Shown here piece after piece: positions 4,859-10,686 of a stretch of 10,686 bases of DNA (the stretch's first letter is position 1; every line of letters begins with the position of its first letter). The notes under the pieces are model-generated. The model had not been told where the DNA came from and did no database searches. It saw only the letters and a list, made by a program, of their open reading frames with translations. The DNA comes from JBOGED01 sp050743625 (GTDB lineage Bacteria > Actinomycetota > Nitriliruptoria > Euzebyales > Egibacteraceae): assembly GCA_050743625.1 (NCBI GenBank), contig JBOGED010000299.1, forward strand, positions 1 through 10,686. Direction: 5' to 3'. Made by a program: the position numbers and the translations under genes.

Positions 4859-6175
4859 ATGGAAAAGGTCACGTTGTTCGAGGTTCTTCGTCTCGCGCTG
4901 GGCTTCGACATCCCAACGATGTGCGCCAAGCTCGAGCTGTGCGGCGGGAAAGGCGCCAGCCTGCACCGGCGTACCCTAGGCGGGTGGGAGGCGCGCCGTC
5001 ACACACCCAATCCCCTGGGCGAGCAAGCGGCCCGCGCCTTCTTCAACGTCGACTCGGTCGGCTTGCTCGGGCTGGGCTGGACGGCCGACGCCGCACGCAA
5101 TTTTGCGTACATGACCAAAGATCAGAAAGACCGGGAAATGCTGCACCGCCGACAGCTGCTCAAACAGACAGGCCTCGCGGGAATCGCCGGCATCAGCGGC
5201 CTGCTGCTACCCGCCTCCCCGTTGGTCGCCGACGCACAACTGCTCGACGGGCTACCCAGCATCAGCGGCGGCACGGTCGACTTCGCCCTACACACCGCGA
5301 CCCACCTCGCCGTCGTCTACGCCGCGGCCCCGGACGCGGACACCGTGCGCGCCGCCGACGCGCACGCCCGCACGCTCCTCGACCTGCTCACCCACGCCAA
5401 GATGACCCTGACCACCAGGACACGCCTACAAGCGGCCGCCTCCGACGCCGCAGCCCTGGCCGGCTACGCCGAACTCGACGCCGGCCGGCTCACCCGCGCC
5501 GACGCATGGTTCGCCACAGCCCTCGAGCTGGCCCGCCGAGCCGGCGACCGGCGCCTCGAGGCGCTCGCCATCGCCTCCACCGCCTGGCCCGCATTAGACG
5601 CCCCCCAACCCGACCGGACCAAGGCACTCGCAGCCTTCCAAGCCGCCGCCGAGCTCCAACGGTTCCTGCCACCCGCAACCCGAACCTGGATCTTCGGCTA
5701 CCTCGCCCGCGAACACGCCACGCTCGGCGACGACCTCGCCTCAGGACAGTTCCTCGACCTCGCACACACCGCCGCCGCCCGCATTCTCCGCGAGGGCCCC
5801 GGCTCCGGCTGGTGGTCCACCCGCGGCGAACTGGCCGGCATGAACGCCACCCGCCTCGACGTATTCACCGCACGCCGATCACTGCTCCTCGGCCACCCCA
5901 CCGACGCCCTCGACATCTTCGACGACGCGCTCGCCGCCACCACCGCACCCGTCCGCCGCGCCAGCCTCCACGAAAACATCATCACAGCATGCATCGCCCT
6001 CGACGACCCCGAACGAGCCATCACCTCCGCCCACGCCGCCCTCGACGAATGCCACCCCCACGGCCTCGCCGGCATCACCACCTGGATCCGCCGCGCCCGC
6101 ACAACCTTCCCCCCACACTGGAACACCCACCCCCCAACCCTCCAACTCGACGAACGCCTCCACACCCCCACCTAA
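4859..6175 (+). CDS. HTH regulator with TPR-like C-terminal region and internal twin-arginine-like segment
   Basis: This 438-residue protein has an N-terminal DNA-binding helix-turn-helix (about 5-52, LFEVLRLALGFDIPT through HRRTLGGWEARRHTP). A segment at 95-126 reads HRRQLLKQTGLAGIAGISGLL and ends near VADA. A long alanine-rich helical array follows from about 140 to 415, with TPR-like pairs such as GRLTRADAWFATALELARRA and GHPTDALDIFDDAL. Large actinomycete families of XRE-type regulators share this HTH plus TPR plan; such proteins often act with a neighbouring gene. ATG 4859 is used. The in-frame TTG at 4847 is better spaced from AAGAAGG (4834-4840) and could be the real start. An internal ATG at 5138 would make the twin-arginine segment N-terminal. 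It is divergent from the zinc-ribbon trio. The last third uses C-ending codons very strongly. Confidence 0.8.
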   Translation: MEKVTLFEVLRLALGFDIPTMCAKLELCGGKGASLHRRTLGGWEARRHTPNPLGEQAARAFFNVDSVGLLGLGWTADAARNFAYMTKDQKDREMLHRRQLLKQTGLAGIAGISGLLLPASPLVADAQLLDGLPSISGGTVDFALHTATHLAVVYAAAPDADTVRAADAHARTLLDLLTHAKMTLTTRTRLQAAASDAAALAGYAELDAGRLTRADAWFATALELARRAGDRRLEALAIASTAWPALDAPQPDRTKALAAFQAAAELQRFLPPATRTWIFGYLAREHATLGDDLASGQFLDLAHTAAARILREGPGSGWWSTRGELAGMNATRLDVFTARRSLLLGHPTDALDIFDDALAATTAPVRRASLHENIITACIALDDPERAITSAHAALDECHPHGLAGITTWIRRARTTFPPHWNTHPPTLQLDERLHTPT

Positions 6176-6255
6176 CCGCCACACGCCACACGCAAGTGCT
6201 CTCCCATCAGAACGGCTATTACCCATCGAGGGCGGCATTCTGTCATTATCAATCG

Positions 6256-6483
6256 ATGGCTACAGACAACAGACCTGCCACTCCTGGGCCAGGGGCTCGT
6301 GTCGCCCAAAGTAAGGAATCGACTACCGCCCTGCTCCACACTCGCCTCGTTGCCTGCGATCCTGGCGAGCGAGAGGTTCTTGTGCGCGTGTATGACCACG
6401 ACACATTTCCTGTTGCGCTCACAGTCGCCGACTTCGAGGTCCTTGCCGCCCGCGACTACCCGCGGGTGCCAGGCTTTACATAG
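6256..6483 (+). CDS. Small protein of unknown function
   Basis: I do not recognise this 75-residue protein. It has a polar start (MATDNRPATPGPGARVAQSK), then a compact alpha-beta-looking part with LVACDPGEREVLVRVYDHDT, VALTVADFEVLAARDYPR and the end VPGFT. No signal, membrane helix or metal motif is visible. ATG 6256 is the first start after the end of the HTH-TPR gene in this frame; the ribosome binding site is weak. It lies 80 bases after that gene in the same direction, so co-transcription is possible. Its stop is 25 bases from the convergent end of the CHAT operon, with no clear terminator between. Confidence 0.6.
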   Translation: MATDNRPATPGPGARVAQSKESTTALLHTRLVACDPGEREVLVRVYDHDTFPVALTVADFEVLAARDYPRVPGFT

Positions 6484-6508
6484 CGATGTGGCTTGCCGAC
6501 CAGTCTGC

Positions 6509-6904
6509 CTACCGTGATTCCGGTCTGCTCAAGGGCGCCACGTCTAAAAGATCGTCGGGTCGCATGGTGTCAAGGGGTATGGCACCCTGAACGGTAATGA
6601 TATACGCCTGCGCATTCCGACTTGCGCGGAACTCACCTGCTTTCTCGATGATTTGCTGCGCGCGTTGTCGCTTCCTCATCCGATCCGCCAAGTCCACGAA
6701 GGCAAGAGCCGCCGATGGTATTGAAAGGATCAACGCTGCGACGGACAGCGGGTCAATCGCCTTCCGCTCCTCGGCTGACAACTCCTTCACCTCACGGCAG
6801 CTCACGACCAGCTCCTTGTCCCAGGTGTGAACGACGGCCTCGAGAGCCTGCGCGGCGGCATCGCAATCTCCCGCTTGCGATGCTGGGACTAGCTTGATGA
6901 TCAT
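6509..6904 (-). CDS. Single-helix partner protein of the CHAT-STAND protein (EACC1-like layout)
   Basis: This 131-residue protein has an N-terminal alpha-beta part (MIIKLVPASQAGDCDAAAQA, then VVHTWDKELVVSCREVKEL). A hydrophobic helix at about 51-72 (DPLSVAALILSIPSAALAFV) runs into a basic stretch RMRKRQRAQQ. A short beta-rich tail follows (AYIITVQGAIPLDTMRPDDL). The arrangement of soluble domain, one helix and beta tail ending in DDLLD resembles effector-associated constant component proteins (EACC1), which accompany NTPase-protease conflict systems. I have only layout and no alignment, so this is inference. Its ATG overlaps the stop of the CHAT gene by ATGA (6901-6904), so the two products are likely made in fixed ratio and act together. 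The helix could anchor the complex to the membrane, or be an effector that inserts when released. Confidence 0.85.
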   Translation of the reverse strand: MIIKLVPASQAGDCDAAAQALEAVVHTWDKELVVSCREVKELSAEERKAIDPLSVAALILSIPSAALAFVDLADRMRKRQRAQQIIEKAGEFRASRNAQAYIITVQGAIPLDTMRPDDLLDVAPLSRPESR

Positions 6905-9900
6905 GCTTCGGTCTCCGTGTCGGGTGGATCGGTGAGCTCGCGCAGCAGCGCGGCTACTTCGTCGGCTTTGCGGTAGCGACCGAGTTTGCGGTATGCCTCG
7001 CTACTCATGCGCAGGACATCCATGCCCGCATCGCGCTGATCCCCAGCGATCAACAGTTGACCATAGAGTTGTCCGACGACGGCGATGCCATCTGTTCGAC
7101 CGAGCTGTGCCAGCAACGTCCAGGCCTCCGCGATCCGCGGTGCCGCCGCCGCGATATCGCCTCGCGCCAGGTCAATCTGGGCCAGGCCCCACAGCGCTGC
7201 AGCGATCCCGTCCACGTCGTCCAGCCGCTCGTACACCGGCAGCTGCTCTTCTTGGCGGATGCGCAGCGCCTCGTCCAACTCCCCCCGCGCGAACAACACA
7301 TCGGCGATCTGGCCCCAGGTGACCGCCCGGGACCGGACGTCGCCCAGCCGCTCGTACACCGGCAGCTCTTCTTGGCGGATGCGCAGCGCCTCGTCCAACT
7401 CCCCCCGCGCGAACAACACATCGGCGATGTCTCCTCGCACGACCACAGCCTCGCGTTCGGAGCCGGCCTGTTCGAACAGTTCCACGGCTCGTTCGAACTC
7501 GCGTTGCGCGTGGTTGAGCTCGCCCCGGGTGGCCAGTCGCCGGCCGTGATGGGCGGCTATGAGAGCTGCCTGTCTCGGGTCGATCGCCTGGCCTGCGTCT
7601 TGTTCGGCTTCCAGAGCGGTGGCAGCGCGTTCGAGCAGTTCATCGGCGCGGCGGCCTTCGCCGGCCGTTGCGGCCGCCTCGGCTGTATTGCTCAGCAGTG
7701 CTAGTGGGACCTGGGCGGCGTGGCGGTCCAGCAGCGCGATCGCGCGGCCGCCCAGATCAGCCGCCCCCGCCGCAGACCCGTCAGATAGCAACGCCACGGC
7801 GTCGGCGGCACACGTAGCCACAACGTGGGCGTCACCGGCGAGCAGCCCTACAACCGCTATCTGCAGATCTGCGGCTCGAGGGCGCCGCAGATGCCCTTCG
7901 ACGCAACCCCACGCGTCGAACAGCGGCCCCACCACGACCACCGCAACGGCGGCTCTTTCCGCTTCGCTGAGCTGGTCCAGTCGCGCCGCGGACAACGCAT
8001 TGACCGCTACCGCATGGGCTCGGGAGTCGAGGACGTCTTCGAACACATCCACCAGACCCAAACTCCGAAGCGCGTCCACCGACCCACCAACCGTCTCGGC
8101 CAGCGTCTCCACGACGCGGGTGGGCACGGGCAGGTCGAACAGCGTGACCGCGCGCAGCAGCTCACGGCCGGCCGCACCGGCATGCTCATGCAGCCTATCG
8201 ATCGCCAGGTCTTCCAGAAACTCGCGTACTTGGGCCTCATCCGGCAGGTCTCCGCCGCCCAGCCACTTGCCCATCTCATCGAGGGTCTGTGCGGCCCGGT
8301 CGATCGCGACATGTTCGGAGAACACGAGCTTGAGCCCGATAAGGTCCTGCAGCCCGGGGTTGCCACGCGCGATGTCCGGCACGCGCTCTGCCAGCACGCG
8401 GCGGGCCTGGAACTCCGGCTGGTCGAGACGACGGGTGCGGGTCGGGTCGCGAGCCGCGTCAGCTTGGCGTTGCTGCAGCTTGCGTTGCTCGACCGGCGAC
8501 AGCGGCGGCAACTGGATGAGGTGCAGGCGCGCTTCCAGCCCCTCCAAGTGAAAGGGGTGGCGGCTGGTGACCAGCAGCCGGCTGTCGGTCTCGGCCGGGT
8601 CGAACGCCCGCAACACCGCCGCCAGCACCCCCGCATGCTCGACGTCCACCCGATGGGCGCCGCCAGGGCCAGGGACCAGGATGCGTTCGAGGTCATCGAT
8701 CACCAACAACACCGGCGCCCTGTCGCCGTCGGCCTGCTGGCAGGGACCGTTGAGCAGATCGATCAGCACCTCCTCCAACCTCAGCGGGTCCTCTCGCACC
8801 AGGTCGGTCCCCGGCGCCAGCACCTCGCGGGCCGCCGGGTAAGAGCGCAGCGCCGTCGTCAACGCCTCCAGCACGCTCAACGCGCCGTAATGCTCGAACA
8901 CCACCGCCAACGCCAGGTCCTTGCGGCGGTTGGCGATCCGCGCGGCCAGGCTCGACTTGCCTAACCGGCCCATCCCATGCAACAACACGCCCCCGTGATC
9001 CCCGCCCCGCAACATTCGCAACGCCTGCTGCAGTTGGCGGCGGCGCCCCACGAACATCTCATGCGAGGCCACCGGGACCTGCCGCCGCTGCTTGGCCAAA
9101 AACGCTTTCTGACCATGCGTGGCGGGCACCAGCGACCGCTTGCGGCCACCACCCACAATCGCACCACCCCCCCGCGGCCCGACCCACAACCGCGCCAAAT
9201 GCCAATCCCGGCGCACCCGCTCATCCTCACACGCCAGCAGCGCCCGGCAGGCGTCACCGACCGCCAACGCCACGTCCTGCCTGCCCGCCAACCCGCGGTA
9301 GAGGACCAGGGCGAACTCCGTCGCCGCGGTATCGGCCACCGACCCATGCCACCCCACCTCGGCCGGCACCCCCGCCCCCACCAACGCACTGGCCAACGAA
9401 TGCGCCACCCGACCGGCCTCCCCCTCCCGCCCCGCCAGCGGCGCCGACCCCCGACCCTCCCCTCCTGTTGCAGCGGACAGGCAGGCTGAAACGACCACAA
9501 GCCGCGGGCTGGCCACACGCAGACAGCGGATCAGCTCACCCGCATCGGTCGGCCGATCGTTGCCCTCGGCGTCCTCCATCATCAACACCGGCCGCGGTTC
9601 GGCAGCAGACTGGCCGTCCGGGGACCATCGGTTCAACCCATGGCATGACAGATGCACCGCCGGCATCCGACCCAGCTCTGCCAACCGGTCACCTAGCTGC
9701 TCAGGGTCCCCGCTCTCCTCGACAACCAGATCGAGGTTGGCTTCTCCCACCGCCTCCAGGATCGCGGCCTCCTCGGCCTCGTAATCCAACTCGACCTGCC
9801 CGCGTGGGGACGAGGCCATAAACGCCAGCCCTAACCGGAACCCATCCAAAGGCTCCGCAGGCACCGGACTGCCAAGACGACGAACCACACAAAACTGCAA

Positions 9901-10257
9901 CAACGCGTCCTGCGTCAAAAAGCCGTCAGCGTCAGCAAGCAACTCAAACGGCGCTTGCAACAACGCCCACTCCGCCGCCGACGGTGACCCCGGCCCACGG
10001 ACCTCGAACACAAACGGACCAACCACCAACTCCCGCAGCCGGCTCAACCGGCCCTCGTCGCCATCCAACCACCCATACAACTGGCGCCCCAACCCCAACA
10101 ACACGCCCGCATCACCATCACGTGCCGCCATTTCATACCGGGACGCCAAACCCTCCAACATCTCAACCGCCCCAGCGTCAAGGAACCGGCGGGCGCCCAC
10201 CGCATGCCCACCCGCCACCAACTCGAACCCGCCCTCGCCAACCACTACACCCGCCAT
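6901..10257 (-). CDS. CHAT protease - STAND/NB-ARC NTPase - TPR protein
   Basis: In this 1118-residue multidomain protein (numbering below runs one higher, from the GTG codon before the ATG) the caspase-like CHAT peptidase spans about 80-370. It has AAEWALLQAPFELL, the catalytic His in VHLSCHG (about 207) and the catalytic Cys in VVVSACLSA (about 260). A STAND/NB-ARC ATPase follows, with FVGRRRQL at 403, Walker A GMGRLGKSS at 429, Walker B VLLVIDDLE at 517, sensor LLVTSRHPF at 562 and the GNP motif at 633. A winged-helix-like part is at about 690-750. TPRs cover about 850-1110. All key residues are present, so it should be active. By family knowledge, TPRs sense a signal, the NTPase oligomerises and CHAT cleaves a target. 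ATG 10257 follows GAGGGG at 10263-10268 with 5-base spacing. It overlaps the peptide gene upstream (TGATG) and the helix protein downstream (ATGA). The substrate and trigger are unknown. Confidence 0.95.
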   Translation of the reverse strand: MAGVVVGEGGFELVAGGHAVGARRFLDAGAVEMLEGLASRYEMAARDGDAGVLLGLGRQLYGWLDGDEGRLSRLRELVVGPFVFEVRGPGSPSAAEWALLQAPFELLADADGFLTQDALLQFCVVRRLGSPVPAEPLDGFRLGLAFMASSPRGQVELDYEAEEAAILEAVGEANLDLVVEESGDPEQLGDRLAELGRMPAVHLSCHGLNRWSPDGQSAAEPRPVLMMEDAEGNDRPTDAGELIRCLRVASPRLVVVSACLSAATGGEGRGSAPLAGREGEAGRVAHSLASALVGAGVPAEVGWHGSVADTAATEFALVLYRGLAGRQDVALAVGDACRALLACEDERVRRDWHLARLWVGPRGGGAIVGGGRKRSLVPATHGQKAFLAKQRRQVPVASHEMFVGRRRQLQQALRMLRGGDHGGVLLHGMGRLGKSSLAARIANRRKDLALAVVFEHYGALSVLEALTTALRSYPAAREVLAPGTDLVREDPLRLEEVLIDLLNGPCQQADGDRAPVLLVIDDLERILVPGPGGAHRVDVEHAGVLAAVLRAFDPAETDSRLLVTSRHPFHLEGLEARLHLIQLPPLSPVEQRKLQQRQADAARDPTRTRRLDQPEFQARRVLAERVPDIARGNPGLQDLIGLKLVFSEHVAIDRAAQTLDEMGKWLGGGDLPDEAQVREFLEDLAIDRLHEHAGAAGRELLRAVTLFDLPVPTRVVETLAETVGGSVDALRSLGLVDVFEDVLDSRAHAVAVNALSAARLDQLSEAERAAVAVVVVGPLFDAWGCVEGHLRRPRAADLQIAVVGLLAGDAHVVATCAADAVALLSDGSAAGAADLGGRAIALLDRHAAQVPLALLSNTAEAAATAGEGRRADELLERAATALEAEQDAGQAIDPRQAALIAAHHGRRLATRGELNHAQREFERAVELFEQAGSEREAVVVRGDIADVLFARGELDEALRIRQEELPVYERLGDVRSRAVTWGQIADVLFARGELDEALRIRQEEQLPVYERLDDVDGIAAALWGLAQIDLARGDIAAAAPRIAEAWTLLAQLGRTDGIAVVGQLYGQLLIAGDQRDAGMDVLRMSSEAYRKLGRYRKADEVAALLRELTDPPDTETEA
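7221..7428 (-). repeat. Near-identical tandem repeat inside the TPR region
   Basis: Bases 7221-7308 and 7344-7428 are identical apart from one 3-base insertion (CTG) in the first. They encode two successive TPRs, IADVLFARGELDEALRIRQE followed by ELPVYERL or EQLPVYERL. The other TPRs in the protein have diverged. Identity at DNA level, including third codon positions, points to a very recent duplication or gene conversion. Confidence 0.95.
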
Positions 10258-10370
10258 CACAGCCCCTCACCATTCATCGCCAACCCCACATGAGCCAACG
10301 CCTCACGCACAGGCAATCCCCTCGTAGCCGCCGATGATAACTGGCCAGTCCCCACCAGGAACGCCGTCAC
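10257..10370 (-). CDS. 37-residue peptide gene translationally coupled to the CHAT gene
   Basis: This short gene encodes 37 residues, from MTAFLVGTGQLSSA to VREALAHVGLAMNGEGL. GTG at 10370 is preceded by AGGAG (10375-10379), 4 bases upstream, and an in-frame stop at 10386-10388 rules out a longer start. Its TGA shares a base with the ATG of the CHAT gene (TGATG), so the CHAT protein is probably translated by coupling to it. The first half is small-residue rich with a Gly-Thr-Gly-Gln-Leu-Ser-Ser stretch; the second half could form an amphipathic helix. It has no cysteine and no known leader motif. It may be only a leader for coupling, or a real peptide such as a substrate, inhibitor or sensor for the protease. 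I do not recognise a family. Confidence 0.65.
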   Translation of the reverse strand: MTAFLVGTGQLSSAATRGLPVREALAHVGLAMNGEGL

Positions 10371-10376
10371 CGTTCT

Positions 10377-10390
10377 CCTGACTCGTCAGG
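10377..10390. promoter_or_regulatory. CCTGAC-TC-GTCAGG inverted repeat over the peptide gene's ribosome binding site
   Basis: Perfect 6-bp arms flank two bases, and one arm overlaps the AGGAG that serves the peptide gene. It could be an operator or a small RNA hairpin that limits translation of the operon. The loop is too short for a stable hairpin of the full arm, so a protein site is more likely. Confidence 0.35.
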
Positions 10391-10402
10391 CAGAGGGTCG
10401 TG

Positions 10403-10436
10403 TCGGTCCAGGCCTCGGTCCAGACTCGGTCCAGAC
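10403..10436. repeat. Three direct TCGGTCCAGAC repeats upstream of the CHAT operon
   Basis: Units at 10403-10414 (TCGGTCCAGGCC), 10415-10425 and 10426-10436 (both TCGGTCCAGAC) follow each other with an 11-12 base period, about one helical turn. The array lies 33-66 bases before the peptide gene's start codon. Same-face repeats in this position suggest a binding array for a regulator. The repeats could also be a simple slippage product. Confidence 0.75.
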
Positions 10437-10466
10437 TCGCGTGAGAAGTCTCTCTACTATTTCAAG

Positions 10467-10487
10467 GGCGGCGGCTACGCCGCCGCC
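10467..10487. repeat. GC-only hairpin GGCGGCGGC-TAC-GCCGCCGCC
   Basis: This perfect 9-bp stem with a 3-base loop lies between the end of the upstream minus-strand gene (10591) and the CHAT operon. It could end or attenuate transcription from that gene. There is no T-run after it on either strand, and the same bases would encode Gly-Gly-Gly-Val-Ala-Ala-Ala if an overlapping frame (10386-10601) is used. Confidence 0.5.
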
Positions 10488-10590
10488 GGGCGGTACGGGC
10501 ACGGTGACGCCCACTGGTTGCGGCGCTTGCGGGCGAGGAGCGAGGGGCGGACCTTGCGGGCGGGCGACCGCCGCGCCCTCCCGCTTGTGG

Positions 10591-10686
10591 TCAGCTCGCA
10601 CGCTTCTCGACGGTCACGTCGCCGCTGGGGGAGACCTGCACGTCCAGTATGAAGCGAGCGCTCGGAGCGGTACCGCCCTCGTAGGC
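10591..10686 (-). CDS. C-terminal end of an unidentified protein (cut by window edge)
   Basis: The last 31 residues of a minus-strand gene enter from the right edge: AYEGGTAPSARFILDVQVSP followed by SGDVTVEKRAS and a TGA stop at 10591-10593. Two amphipathic beta strands (RFILDVQVS and DVTVEKR) are visible. The composition is protein-like, and no stop interrupts it. Its position upstream of the CHAT operon in the same direction makes it a candidate member of the system, for example a small trypsin-co-occurring (trypco) type protein, which often ends in beta strands. The fragment is too short to decide, and about 220 bases separate it from the peptide gene. Confidence 0.6.
   Translation of the reverse strand, partial: AYEGGTAPSARFILDVQVSPSGDVTVEKRAS

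Noticed and set aside
4921..6255. Long arginine- and proline-rich plus-strand frame
   Set aside because: It is the shifted frame of the HTH-TPR gene. Only its last part from 6256 reads as a protein and is annotated separately.
7221..7428. Two-unit repeat considered as a CRISPR or slippage microarray
   Set aside because: The repeats lie in frame in a TPR coding region and encode TPR helices. There are only two units, and no cas genes.
7559..8964. Long plus-strand frames opposite the CHAT gene
   Set aside because: They are antisense shadows of high-GC coding sequence; the minus strand carries clear CHAT, STAND and TPR motifs.
10257..10370. Peptide gene considered as an FxSxx-COOH type RiPP precursor
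   Set aside because: The C-terminus (NGEGL) lacks the FxSxx motif, and no radical SAM gene is present.
10386..10601. 71-residue minus-strand frame overlapping the end of the partial gene
   Set aside because: It is proline- and alanine-rich, passes through a GC hairpin and an 11-bp repeat array, and has no clear ribosome binding site. It is kept as a possibility in the control-region finding only.

Overview
The window is high-GC DNA with actinobacterial codon use, GTG starts and purine-rich ribosome binding sites. An AICE-type integrase module, a GntR/UTRA repressor, an SCO3933-type regulator and an HTH-TPR regulator all point to a filamentous actinomycete. Pseudonocardiales or Streptomycetales are plausible, but the genus is inferred and not proven.

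Left part (1-3923): a small DUF5678-like gene on the minus strand, about 550 bases without a convincing gene, and a tRNA-Arg with anticodon TCG. Immediately after the tRNA lies a decayed integrative element. It comprises a tyrosine integrase pseudogene (a frameshift at a 7-C run and a 344-bp insertion inside the catalytic HxxR box), an SCO3933-family regulator, and a divergent GntR-family repressor with palindromic sites between them. The first codons of the integrase reading frame look like the start of a different, membrane-type gene. The replication and transfer core of the element may therefore have been lost by an internal deletion.

The 344-bp insertion is built from eight copies of TTATGCCGA. 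Its outer copies are inverted and flanked by TCGTGG and TCGTGA. This is the layout expected for a tyrosine-recombinase substrate with 6-bp coupling sequences, and removing it restores the integrase reading frame at that point.

Middle (3924-6483): three overlapping small genes run leftward, two of them zinc-ribbon-like proteins that resemble each other. They diverge from a 438-residue HTH-TPR regulator that carries an internal twin-arginine-like segment. A 75-residue gene of unknown function follows.

Right part (6509-10686, minus strand): a probable operon consisting of a 37-residue peptide gene, a 1118-residue CHAT protease - STAND/NB-ARC NTPase - TPR protein, and a 131-residue protein with one hydrophobic helix. 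The genes are joined by TGATG and ATGA overlaps. The C-terminus of another gene lies upstream, separated by about 220 bases that hold 11-bp direct repeats and a GC-rich hairpin. The design fits an NTP-dependent, CHAT-protease conflict or defence system: TPRs sense, the STAND module switches, CHAT cleaves, and the small helix protein is the partner. The peptide gene and the near-identical TPR repeats are the least described parts.
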